In this document: positions 1 to 7,989 of the stretch, in pieces | Numbering within the stretch: position 1 is the stretch's first letter | Layout of the letters: each line of letters starts with the position of its first letter | Origin: G020354785 sp964521285 | Lineage (GTDB): Bacteria; Bacteroidota; Bacteroidia; Bacteroidales; UBA10428 | Length of the DNA stretch: 25,102 nt | Assembly: GCA_964521285.1 (NCBI GenBank) | Contig: CAZFQS010000035.1 | Span: 1-25,102 of the forward strand | Direction: 5' to 3' | Notes under the pieces: generated by a model | What the model was told of the DNA's origin: nothing | Databases searched by the model: none | The model's input: only the letters and a program-made list of their open reading frames with translations | Position numbers and translations under genes: made by a program

Positions 1-178
1 ATTTATTCATGAACATAAAATAAAATGATAGGCAGCACAGCATTATCATGCCATAATTAAAATAAAAGTCAAATACAGTTCTTGTAATAAAACCTATGAA
101 GGGTGCTAAAACAAATGAAAAAATAATACCATAATTATACAGAGTTGGTAAAGGAATATTTTTATAGTCTTTAGACAT
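1..178 (-). CDS. Partial membrane protein (N-terminal 59 residues), probably polysaccharide-cluster
   Basis: An open frame begins with ATG at 178-176 and runs off the left edge of the window. The 59 visible residues start MSKDYKNIPLPTLYNYG and hold two hydrophobic stretches, roughly residues 18-40 and 43-57, so the product is an integral inner-membrane protein. It lies 87 bases downstream of the tyrosine autokinase gene on the same strand, so it is probably the next gene of the polysaccharide operon. In that position an O-antigen ligase/polymerase (Wzy-like) or similar multi-spanning protein is common, but the visible part has no diagnostic motif. The function is inferred from context only. 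Confidence 0.6.
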   Translation of the reverse strand, partial: MSKDYKNIPLPTLYNYGIIFSFVLAPFIGFITRTVFDFYFNYGMIMLCCLSFYFMFMNK

Positions 179-265
179 TGTTCTGTCTTTCAATTTTAAA
201 AATTCAAATGATATGCGGGTATTCTGATAACTTAATTATATTGTAATTATTTCAATGAAGTATTT

Positions 266-2617
266 TTAGCTCTTGTCATAATAATCATATCCGTACTTTG
301 TTTTGTGTAAATAAGGAATTTCATTAATAACCAGACAAATATTTTTAATGTTTCTTTCATTTAATTCATTAATTAATGAAATAAACTCTTTTTTTGGGGT
401 TTGATTTTGCCTGACAACGTAGATATTAAGATCAGACTGACCCATCAGGATATATGTGTCAGATAAGATTCCTACAGGCGGCGTGTCGACTATAATATAT
501 TCATAGTCATCTCTCAATAGTTTAAATAATTCATTTGTATAAGAAGATATAATTAGTTCAGAAGGATTAGGAGGTATCGGACCAGAGGTGATGATATCTA
601 AATTTTCGATATCAGTCCGCTGTATAATATCTTTATAATTTGCCTGATTACTCAAGAATGAACTAACTCCTATATTATTATTAACCTTTAACCTTTCATA
701 TAGCTTTGGTTTTCTTAAATCAAATCCAAGTAATATTATCTTTTTATTAGTACTTGCCAGAGAGGTGGCTAAGTTTATGGATATAAAAGATTTACCCTCC
801 TGAACATAAGAAGAAGTAACTAATAAAACTGCATTTACCTTATTATTAAGAAAATAATAAAGACTGTTTCTCAACATACGAAAAGATTCTGCGATATGTG
901 ACTTAGGGAAAGCATGTACTACATTATCAAGCTTTTTATTATTTCTATAAACTTGTCCTAATATCGGTTTATTAGTTAACCCTATCAGTTCATCTTTGTC
1001 CTTAATTTTATTATATAAAATATCTTTAATTCTGATTATTGAAAAAGGGATAATTAATCCTAGTAATATACCTAAAATATAATTTAGTTTTTTCCTTGGT
1101 GCTACCGGGTTATTTCCAATTATTCCTGCCGGTTCTATTATTTCAGCATCTGGTAAATTAGAAGCCTTGGCTATTTGTGCTTCAGCTCTCTTTTCCAGCA
1201 AATATGTATAAATTTGATTATTAAGATTAAATTCTCTTTCAATACCAAATAGTTCTCTTTCAGTTTTTGGTAGTCTGTTAATTTCTGCATTAAGTCCGTT
1301 TATTCTGGAGTTTACGTCCTGAATAGCAATTTCAGTAGTTTTTATGACATATTTTATATTTTCTGAAATTGTGTTTTTTAAATTTTCAATTCTTATGTTT
1401 AACTTTCTCAAGTATGGACTCTTCTCCTGATTATTTTCAATTAAACTGGTTTTTTCCGCATTTAATTGCATTAATTCCTGAATCAGGTTATTAAGTAATG
1501 GATCTTCTAATCCCATTGCAGAAGGAGCAACAAGATCAGATAATTCTTTATTCTCTTCAAAATAATTATTTATGTATTCATAATATTTATTTTTCACTAA
1601 TAATTCTCTTTTTTCCGACTCTATCTGTTGCATTTGATCATAGATTCTGCCAGTCTTTAGTGATATATCCATTACTTCATGACTAGTTCTAAAACGCTGG
1701 AGATTTTCTTCTGCAGTTTTTAATGAATCAACAATAATATTTAATTGATTATCTATATAATCAACAGTCTTAATAGCCATATGATTTTTCTTTTCAATAT
1801 TCCTTTTCAAATATTCATTTGTGAGACTAACAAGAAAATCAATATCCTTTTGTGGAATTTTTGATCTCAACTTGATATTAGCGATAGAGGATTCTAAACT
1901 ATACGGTTCAACTTCTATCCTCCTCTGATAATTTTTCGCCAATGAATTTTCATCATGCAAAATGAATAAATATTTATTCTTTATAAAATCTGATGGATTA
2001 GAATTATAATTGAATATTATTTTGCAGTCATATAAATCAGATTTACAATCTGAACCAAAAACGTTAGTTTTGTTTATTTTTAATCGGGGAACTGTTTGTA
2101 TAGTCTTATCCGAAGAATAACTGTATATTGATACGTTTTCTTCATTTATTTTAAGCTTGAAAGTCTTATTGTCAATTATTTGTATTTCAATTGGGACATT
2201 AATTGGTTGAGGATGATCTTGATTAAAGATTACAACAAAGGGCGAAGATTTATATAGTTCAACTCTTTTAAACTTATTATATTCATAATATGATACTTGA
2301 TAGTTTAGATTATTTATTGCAGATTTAATTAGGTTTATTGATTTTAATAATTGCAATTCATTATGAAAGTTTTTTTCTCCGCTGAATAATCCAAAGCCCT
2401 CCATAAACTGTGATGAAGACCTGCTAAAATTATTCTCGTCTTCACCTATTAAAACCGAGGATCCAATTTCATAAACTGGTACAGTAAGTTTAGAATGAAA
2501 GAAAACAATTGTTAAGGCTATTAATATACTTGCTATATATATAAGCCAGCTTTTCTTAAATGTTATCAGAATGTATTCTAAATCAATAATATTCTGATTT
2601 GATTTATTCTTTTGCAT
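266..2617 (-). CDS. Wzc-like polysaccharide co-polymerase / tyrosine autokinase
   Basis: The 783-residue protein has the fused layout of bacterial tyrosine kinases that control capsule or exopolysaccharide chain length. An N-terminal Wzz-type region has a membrane helix at about residues 24-40. A long, mostly periplasmic and coiled-coil-rich segment follows, ending in a proline-containing second helix (about 505-530). The C-terminal cytoplasmic BY-kinase domain has Walker A (SSYVQEGKS, about 602-610), Walker A' (ILLGFDLRK, about 628-636) and Walker B (YIIVDTPP, about 707-714). The tail (769-783) holds five tyrosines (Y769, Y775, Y777, Y779, Y780), the usual autophosphorylation cluster. The gene starts 3 bases after the Wza-like gene, so the two are translated from one mRNA. 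By family knowledge it works with that outer-membrane exporter and a Wzy polymerase. The polymer is not identifiable. Confidence 0.93.
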   Translation of the reverse strand: MQKNKSNQNIIDLEYILITFKKSWLIYIASILIALTIVFFHSKLTVPVYEIGSSVLIGEDENNFSRSSSQFMEGFGLFSGEKNFHNELQLLKSINLIKSAINNLNYQVSYYEYNKFKRVELYKSSPFVVIFNQDHPQPINVPIEIQIIDNKTFKLKINEENVSIYSYSSDKTIQTVPRLKINKTNVFGSDCKSDLYDCKIIFNYNSNPSDFIKNKYLFILHDENSLAKNYQRRIEVEPYSLESSIANIKLRSKIPQKDIDFLVSLTNEYLKRNIEKKNHMAIKTVDYIDNQLNIIVDSLKTAEENLQRFRTSHEVMDISLKTGRIYDQMQQIESEKRELLVKNKYYEYINNYFEENKELSDLVAPSAMGLEDPLLNNLIQELMQLNAEKTSLIENNQEKSPYLRKLNIRIENLKNTISENIKYVIKTTEIAIQDVNSRINGLNAEINRLPKTERELFGIEREFNLNNQIYTYLLEKRAEAQIAKASNLPDAEIIEPAGIIGNNPVAPRKKLNYILGILLGLIIPFSIIRIKDILYNKIKDKDELIGLTNKPILGQVYRNNKKLDNVVHAFPKSHIAESFRMLRNSLYYFLNNKVNAVLLVTSSYVQEGKSFISINLATSLASTNKKIILLGFDLRKPKLYERLKVNNNIGVSSFLSNQANYKDIIQRTDIENLDIITSGPIPPNPSELIISSYTNELFKLLRDDYEYIIVDTPPVGILSDTYILMGQSDLNIYVVRQNQTPKKEFISLINELNERNIKNICLVINEIPYLHKTKYGYDYYDKS

Positions 2618-2620
2618 TTT

Positions 2621-3409
2621 TTATTCGCTTAATCTTATGTAGTTAAGTATTAAAACAAAAGTAGTAACAACGGATATAGTAAGTGACCAGGGTGTAGATA
2701 CCTCTCTCCATTGTCTGGATCTCAAAGGCTTAACATATATCACGTCATTATTCTGTACATAGAACTCATCTTCATCAAGCAGCTTTCTTTTTGATAAGTC
2801 TATAGTCCTGTATGTTACTTTATTATTCTCTTCCCTGAGCAATTGTACTTTCTTCCTGTTTCCATAAATAGTAATATCGCCGGCTAAGCTTAAAGCTTCA
2901 AATATATTTAGCCTTTTTTCAGTATAATAATACCTGCCCGGCCTTAATACCTCACCTATTATTGAAATTTCTTTGTTTACTACTTTTATTAGTACAGTTG
3001 GCTGGTTGAAATAATCTATGAGCTGGGTTTTTAGATTTTTGGTAATTTCCTCGACAGTTAAATCTTCTACATGTACATATTCCAGAATTGGAAAATAAAT
3101 ATAACCTGAATCATTTACTATATAGCTAATTAAAGAAACTGATATTTCAGTACTGAAATTCATAAGACGTTGATCTGCCTGTTCACTGAAAAAATTAAAA
3201 GCAACATCATCAAGGCTGGATACCCTAATAACCAGTTCATCTCCTGGCCTGATCCTGTATTCTTTTTTATCTGGAGTGTGAAATATGCTATCCGCTTCAG
3301 GTTTTCCGTGTAAATATAAAAGTTTCCTCTGTGGAATGCAGGAATAACAAATAATAATTACTAATAAGAGTAATATAATATTACTATTTATTGTTCTAAT
3401 ATCACGCAT
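2621..3409 (-). CDS. Wza-like polysaccharide export outer-membrane lipoprotein
   Basis: The 262-residue protein begins with a hydrophobic signal (about 10-23) ending in a lipobox-like Cys at residue 24 (CYSC), so it is probably a lipoprotein. A Poly_export domain follows (YRIRPGDELVIRV, about 51-63, to about 145). Next comes an SLBB-type domain (ISIIGEVLRPGRYYY, about 148-162, to about 195). A hydrophobic helix near the C-terminus (about 241-257) fits the membrane-spanning helix that forms the Wza channel. By homology it forms the outer-membrane pore through which the polymer assembled with the downstream Wzc-like kinase is exported. It sits 10 bases after the epimerase gene and 3 bases before the kinase gene. 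It is shorter than E. coli Wza (about 380 residues), which is usual for Bacteroidota members with a single SLBB domain. Confidence 0.93.
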   Translation of the reverse strand: MRDIRTINSNIILLLLVIIICYSCIPQRKLLYLHGKPEADSIFHTPDKKEYRIRPGDELVIRVSSLDDVAFNFFSEQADQRLMNFSTEISVSLISYIVNDSGYIYFPILEYVHVEDLTVEEITKNLKTQLIDYFNQPTVLIKVVNKEISIIGEVLRPGRYYYTEKRLNIFEALSLAGDITIYGNRKKVQLLREENNKVTYRTIDLSKRKLLDEDEFYVQNNDVIYVKPLRSRQWREVSTPWSLTISVVTTFVLILNYIRLSE

Positions 3410-3419
3410 TTTTATAGAC

Positions 3420-4472
3420 CTATAGTTTATAATAATTAGAATACCAATTTACGAAATTTTTAACACCTATTTCAATAGTTGTTTTAGGTTTGTAATTAAA
3501 ATCGTTATTTAAAGCAGAAACATCTGCCCATGTTTTCGGAACATCTCCCGGCTGAATAGGTAGCATGTTTTTCCTTGCCTTTTTCCCTGTTGTATTTTCG
3601 ATATATTTAATGAAATCCAGTAATTTTACCGGTTTATTATTTCCAATATTATATACCTTATAAGGAGCTTTTGAACTTGAAGGATCAGGATTAATGCCGG
3701 TCCACTTTTTATTACCCTTAGGTGCCGATTTAGTAATTCTTGATATTCCTTCCACAATGTCATCTATATATGTAAAGTCTCTTTCCATTTGTCCGTTATT
3801 GTAAACATCAATAGACTTGTTTTCCAGAATAGCCTTGGTGAACTTAAACAATGCCATATCAGGCCTTCCCCAGGGACCATATACCGTAAAAAACCGTAAT
3901 CCGGTTGTGGGCAGACCATATAAATGACTGTAAGTGTGTGCCATTAATTCATTACTTTTTTTACTGGCTGCATAAAGACTTACAGGATGATCAATATTAT
4001 CATGTACTGTGAAGGGCATCTTTTCATTTAAGCCATAGACACTTGAACTGCTTGCATATACAAGGTGATTTATATTATTATGTCTGCAACCTTCCAGTAT
4101 ATTTAAAAATCCAACAATGTTGCAATCGATATATGCCCTGGGATTCTCAATACTATATCTTACACCAGCCTGGGCTGCTAAATGAATTACTTTATCAAAT
4201 CTCTCGCTCTCAAATAATTTACTGATATTTGTATCATCCTCCAGATTTAACCTGATAAACTTATAATTTGAGAATAAAGTACTTCTGATAATTCGGTTGT
4301 ATTCAATTTCTTCTTTTTTTATCCCGGTATTTTCAAGACGGCCATATTTCAAATTAATGTCGTAGTAGTTGTTAATATTATCAAGCCCCACAATATCATA
4401 ACCTTCATTTACCAGCTTATTTACCAGATGAAAGCCTATAAATCCTGCAGTACCTGTAATTAGAAGCTTCAT
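3420..4472 (-). CDS. NAD-dependent nucleotide-sugar epimerase, UDP-glucuronate 4-epimerase type
   Basis: This 350-residue short-chain dehydrogenase/reductase has the Rossmann motif GTAGFIG (7-13), the HLAAQAGVRYS segment (about 98-107), a catalytic SSS (about 141-143) and Y167-x3-K171 (YAASK). The run RFFTVYGPWGRPDMALF and the DFTYIDDIVEG motif are hallmarks of the UDP-glucuronate 4-epimerase (CapI/GAE) group. Such enzymes convert UDP-glucuronate to UDP-galacturonate in the cytoplasm and feed capsule assembly. It is the first visible gene of the leftward polysaccharide operon, 10 bases before the Wza-like gene. The substrate is inferred from motif similarity, and a related uronic-acid or UDP-GlcNAc epimerase cannot be excluded. 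Its leader faces the plus-strand DUF6702-like gene across a 291-base divergent spacer. Confidence 0.9.
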   Translation of the reverse strand: MKLLITGTAGFIGFHLVNKLVNEGYDIVGLDNINNYYDINLKYGRLENTGIKKEEIEYNRIIRSTLFSNYKFIRLNLEDDTNISKLFESERFDKVIHLAAQAGVRYSIENPRAYIDCNIVGFLNILEGCRHNNINHLVYASSSSVYGLNEKMPFTVHDNIDHPVSLYAASKKSNELMAHTYSHLYGLPTTGLRFFTVYGPWGRPDMALFKFTKAILENKSIDVYNNGQMERDFTYIDDIVEGISRITKSAPKGNKKWTGINPDPSSSKAPYKVYNIGNNKPVKLLDFIKYIENTTGKKARKNMLPIQPGDVPKTWADVSALNNDFNYKPKTTIEIGVKNFVNWYSNYYKL

Positions 4473-4657
4473 ATAATGTAAAATTTAGCAATACTGTACC
4501 CTATAGAATATTTTAATGACTTGATTATAATCCCTTTATAATTTTAAATAACAGGTTTTTTAAAACCTCTAAAATTATAAATTAATAGGGTTATATTTTA
4601 ATAATATATCCTGTTTTTGATGTATAAGTATTTTTTTGTGATTATTGATACTAATTT

Positions 4658-4674
4658 GTTCATTAATAATGAAC
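4658..4674. repeat. 17-bp palindrome in the divergent spacer
   Basis: GTTCATT-AAT-AATGAAC forms a perfect 7-bp inverted repeat around a 3-bp centre. It lies between the divergent epimerase and DUF6702-like genes, 184 bases from the former and 89 from the latter. A second, weaker inverted repeat (AGGTTTT/AAAACCT, 4553-4568) lies in the same spacer. The dyad could be an operator for a dimeric regulator, but nothing else supports this and AT-rich DNA yields short dyads by chance. No convincing TTTG / TAnnTTTG promoter pair was found in either direction in this spacer. Confidence 0.3.
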
Positions 4675-4763
4675 TTTAATAGTTAATTTTAGAATATTTT
4701 AGAAGAAAATTTGCATGATTTTTGTAGATAATAATTAACCAGGGTTAAAACCGGGCCTTATTA

Positions 4764-5258
4764 ATGCACTATTTAATATTAATATTATTTACCTTTTCAC
4801 GGATATACTTTCATCCTGTACATGTATCCATTACTAATATTGATATTAATTCTGAATTGAATCTCACTGAGATCTCATGCCAGTTTTTTGCAGATGATTT
4901 TAAGAAGATTATACAGATTAATGAAGGTGTGGAGTTAATGTTTGAACAGGGACAGGAATTAACTCAGGAAAGCATTGATGCTATAAACAATTATATTTTT
5001 TCTGTGTTTGAAATAAAAATAAACAATGAAGAAAAAATAAGCTTTGATTTTCAGCACAATAAACAGGATGAAGCATTAATCTGGCTTTACTACAAAGGGG
5101 AAATACCTGTCAGGGATATTAAAAGTATCACACTGGTAAATGAATTAATGCTGGATCTGTATGAAGATCAGACAAATCTGGTAATTATCAGCCTGAATGG
5201 AGAAGAGAAGGGATATACGTTTAATTACAGGAAAAAAACTGTAAATATAGGTTACTAA
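4764..5258 (+). CDS. DUF6702-like exported protein
   Basis: A 164-residue protein with a short hydrophobic N-terminus (residues 2-15) and a mature part that opens with HPVHVSITNIDIN. That opening, followed by a segment of the kind ISCQFFADDFKKII, resembles the Bacteroidota family DUF6702, whose members start HxFxVS and have an acidic LDD-like element. The biochemical role of this family is unknown to me. The signal has no basic residue before its hydrophobic core, but the ATG at 4764 is the only possible start because an in-frame stop lies at 4746. The gene precedes the T9SS-exported protein on the same strand, separated by 88 bases that contain a 33-bp tandem repeat. Confidence 0.75.
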   Translation: MHYLILILFTFSRIYFHPVHVSITNIDINSELNLTEISCQFFADDFKKIIQINEGVELMFEQGQELTQESIDAINNYIFSVFEIKINNEEKISFDFQHNKQDEALIWLYYKGEIPVRDIKSITLVNELMLDLYEDQTNLVIISLNGEEKGYTFNYRKKTVNIGY

Positions 5259-5266
5259 ATTTACTG

Positions 5267-5333
5267 AATAATTTAGGGCACCGGGAATTTTAGAAATATC
5301 AATAATTTAGGGCACCGGGAATTTTAGAAATAT
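5267..5333. repeat. Perfect 33-bp tandem direct repeat (two copies, 34-bp period)
   Basis: Copy 1 is 5267-5299 and copy 2 is 5301-5333, identical over 33 bases and separated by one C. Each copy contains TTTAGGGCACCGGGAATTTT, which is GC-richer than its surroundings. The array fills most of the gap between the DUF6702-like gene and the T9SS secreted-protein gene and ends directly at a TAnnTTTG promoter element. It is non-coding in every frame I can support. It could be a recent slip duplication or a doubled protein-binding site. Confidence 0.95.
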
Positions 5334-5341
5334 TAACTTTG
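5334..5341 (+). promoter_or_regulatory. Candidate -7 promoter element (TAACTTTG)
   Basis: TAACTTTG fits the Bacteroidota -7 consensus TAnnTTTG exactly and lies 5 bases before the ATG at 5347. No TTTG sits at the expected 19-21 bases upstream. The nearest partial match is TTTA inside repeat copy 2 (5306-5309), at a spacing of 24. If real, transcription would start at or just inside the start codon, giving a nearly leaderless mRNA. A chance match is quite possible. Confidence 0.35.
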
Positions 5342-5346
5342 TATTT

Positions 5347-7983
5347 ATGAGGGGTATAGGAATATTTATTATTTGCCTGTTTGTAGGTAATCTGACTTCT
5401 ATGGCAACACACAACAGGGCAGGGGAGATTACATTCAGACATATCTCGGGCCTGACCTATGAATTTACAATAACTACTTATACATATACACCCAGCGCAG
5501 CAAACCGAAGTGAACTTACAATAGAATGGGGTGACAACACATCAACAATAGCTCCGATGGCTGATGGATATCCGATATATTTACCGGACGATTACCGTCA
5601 TAATGTATATATAGCAGCACATACCTTTCCGGGGCCCGGCATATATGAAGTGCTTGTACAGGATCCTAACAGGAATCTTGGTGTGCAGAACATTCCAAAT
5701 TCAGTTAACGTAGTCTTTTCTATTAAGACAACAATACTTATAAACACGATAATTGGAGATAACAGCTCCCCGGAACTGCTGAATCCTCCCAAAGACAGGG
5801 CTGCTCTTGGTCATATTTTTATTCATAATCCGGCAGCATATGATCCTGACGGGGATAGCCTGGCATACAAATTAACCGTATGTACGGGGCAGGACGGAAA
5901 TCCCATAGAGAATTATACACTGCCACCAAGAAGCGATACATTCTATGTTAATGCTGTCACGGGAGATTTAATCTGGAACACTCCTATAGATACAGGGAAA
6001 TATAATGTTGCAATGAATATTCAGGAATGGAGAGACGGTATCATTATTGGAAATATAGTCAGGGACATGCAAATTCAGGTTTTCAGGACCGATAATAATC
6101 CTCCGGAAAATCCTTCACTTACAAGTTATTGTGTTGAAGCCGGGACGCTAATTGAATTCCGGGTCACATCTACTGATAAGGATGATGATCCTGTAATACA
6201 ATCAATGACAGGAGGACCGTTTGAGTTGTCAGCCAGCCCCCCTGATTTTAAGACTGATAGTTCAGGACCGGGTTTTTCAACATCGACTTTCAGGTGGCAG
6301 ACAACCTGTTCACATGTTAGAAAACAACCATATCAGATTGTTTTAAAAAGTGAGGATGTAAATGAAGATATAAGCCTTGTTGACATAAGTAATTTTACTG
6401 TTAAAATACTGGGACCTGCACCAACCGGACTATCAACTTCTTCAACAAGTGCTGATATTAATCTTTCATGGGATCAAAGTTCATGTGACAATGCAGCGGG
6501 ATATTATATATACAGGAGAGAAGGAAGTTATGATTTTCAGCCGGATAGCTGCGAAAACGGAGTTCCTCTTTATACTGGCTATGAGAGAGTGGGTGAAGTA
6601 TCCGGACTAAGTAGAACTTCTTTTGCAGATGATAACAATGGAGAAGGCTTAATTCAGGGCATAGTATATTGTTATATGGTGACAGCTTACTTTCCTGGCG
6701 GGTCAGAAAGCTTTGCATCTGTTCCTGTTTGTGCTTCACTGATCCCCGGAACACCTTCAATTATCAATGTTAGCGTCACCAGAATAGGAGTGGATAACGG
6801 CGAAGTTTACCTGGCATGGCTGAAACCTACGGACATTGATACTATTGAAGCACCAGGGCCCTATGTATTTCAGGTTTTCAGGACTGATAACCTGGATGGA
6901 AATAATTTCCTGCTTGTTGATTCAGTAGAAACACCGGATTTAAACGATACAACCTACTATGATAATTTAAATACTGTACAGTATCCCTATTATTACTCGG
7001 TAAAGCTTTTTAATAATACTCCGGGAGACAGATTTGAAATCAGGGAACAGGATAATGAAATTGCATCTACTCTTTATATGGAAATAATACCGAATGATAA
7101 CAGTCTAATCCTTGACTTTAAGAAGAAGGTGCCCTGGGTAAACACTGATTACATAGTATACAGGCAAAACAGAATAACCGGTGATTTTGATTCAATAGGA
7201 ACTACCGGGCAGGATCAATTTGTGGACAGAGGATTAAAGAATGGAGTGGAATATTGTTACAAAGCGAAAAGTATTGGCTGGCGGCCTGTTGATAGTGTAA
7301 TATTTGAAAATGAAAATTTATCTCATGTAAATTGCGGAATTCCCGCAGATACTTCATCTCCATGTCCTCCCAGGTTATCCGTAATTTCTTTATGTGACAG
7401 CCTGACGAACATATTAACATGGACCAATCCGAATAATTATTGTGCTGATGATGTAATTAAATATATAGTCTATTATTCCGAAACTATACAGGGTGGATCA
7501 GATTCATTGGCCAGTACTTCCCCTGCTGCGGATACAACATTTCATCACAGGCTGGAACAGGTAATGCAGTTGGGGGGATGTTATTTTGTAACAGCTATAG
7601 ACTCATTTGAAAATGAAAGTATGCCGTCGAACAGGGTTTGTGTTGACGCATGTCCGTATTTTGAATTGCCAAATGTATTTTCACCAAATAATGATGGTAT
7701 TAACGATAAATTTGTTGCAAAAGTCCCTGAGGGAATAGAGGATAATTTAAAGGTCGAAATCAAGATATTCAACAGGTGGGGCCAGCTGGTTTTTAAATCG
7801 GATGATAATCCCTTAATTGAGTGGAATGGCACTTATATGCAGTCAAAAAAAATAGTGCCTTCCGGAGTTTATTATTACATTTGCGATGTGTATGAGCCAA
7901 GAATTACAGGTGTTGAGGTAAGGAACCTGGTAGGATTTATACATGTTTTCACAGATAAATCTACAGTTGAAACAAGTGAATAA
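5347..7983 (+). CDS. Large T9SS-secreted adhesin-like protein with gliding-motility-type C-terminal domain
   Basis: The 878-residue protein has a signal peptide (MRGIGIFIICLFVGNLTSMA, about 1-20) followed by HNRAGEITF, a start common in Bacteroidota surface proteins. The N-terminal part has a PKD-like beta domain (LTIEWGDN; HTFPGPGIYEV, about 56-110). A cadherin-like stretch follows (AAYDPDGDSLAYKL), then several fibronectin type III-like units with cysteine pairs (about 355-760). Residues about 769-868 match the gliding-motility-associated (type B) C-terminal domain: FSPNNDGINDKF, IFNRWGQLVF, WNGT and VPSGVYYYI. By family knowledge this domain directs transport through the type IX system to the cell surface or medium. 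A ten-residue tail extends beyond the domain. The function is probably adhesion or matrix building. The TPR gene follows 6 bases later. Confidence 0.92.
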   Translation: MRGIGIFIICLFVGNLTSMATHNRAGEITFRHISGLTYEFTITTYTYTPSAANRSELTIEWGDNTSTIAPMADGYPIYLPDDYRHNVYIAAHTFPGPGIYEVLVQDPNRNLGVQNIPNSVNVVFSIKTTILINTIIGDNSSPELLNPPKDRAALGHIFIHNPAAYDPDGDSLAYKLTVCTGQDGNPIENYTLPPRSDTFYVNAVTGDLIWNTPIDTGKYNVAMNIQEWRDGIIIGNIVRDMQIQVFRTDNNPPENPSLTSYCVEAGTLIEFRVTSTDKDDDPVIQSMTGGPFELSASPPDFKTDSSGPGFSTSTFRWQTTCSHVRKQPYQIVLKSEDVNEDISLVDISNFTVKILGPAPTGLSTSSTSADINLSWDQSSCDNAAGYYIYRREGSYDFQPDSCENGVPLYTGYERVGEVSGLSRTSFADDNNGEGLIQGIVYCYMVTAYFPGGSESFASVPVCASLIPGTPSIINVSVTRIGVDNGEVYLAWLKPTDIDTIEAPGPYVFQVFRTDNLDGNNFLLVDSVETPDLNDTTYYDNLNTVQYPYYYSVKLFNNTPGDRFEIREQDNEIASTLYMEIIPNDNSLILDFKKKVPWVNTDYIVYRQNRITGDFDSIGTTGQDQFVDRGLKNGVEYCYKAKSIGWRPVDSVIFENENLSHVNCGIPADTSSPCPPRLSVISLCDSLTNILTWTNPNNYCADDVIKYIVYYSETIQGGSDSLASTSPAADTTFHHRLEQVMQLGGCYFVTAIDSFENESMPSNRVCVDACPYFELPNVFSPNNDGINDKFVAKVPEGIEDNLKVEIKIFNRWGQLVFKSDDNPLIEWNGTYMQSKKIVPSGVYYYICDVYEPRITGVEVRNLVGFIHVFTDKSTVETSE

Positions 7984-7989
7984 ATTAAA

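Noticed and set aside
4553..4568. AGGTTTT/AAAACCT hairpin as a terminator
   Set aside because: The loop is only two bases and no T run follows on either strand. It also lies upstream of both neighbouring genes, where a terminator has no role.
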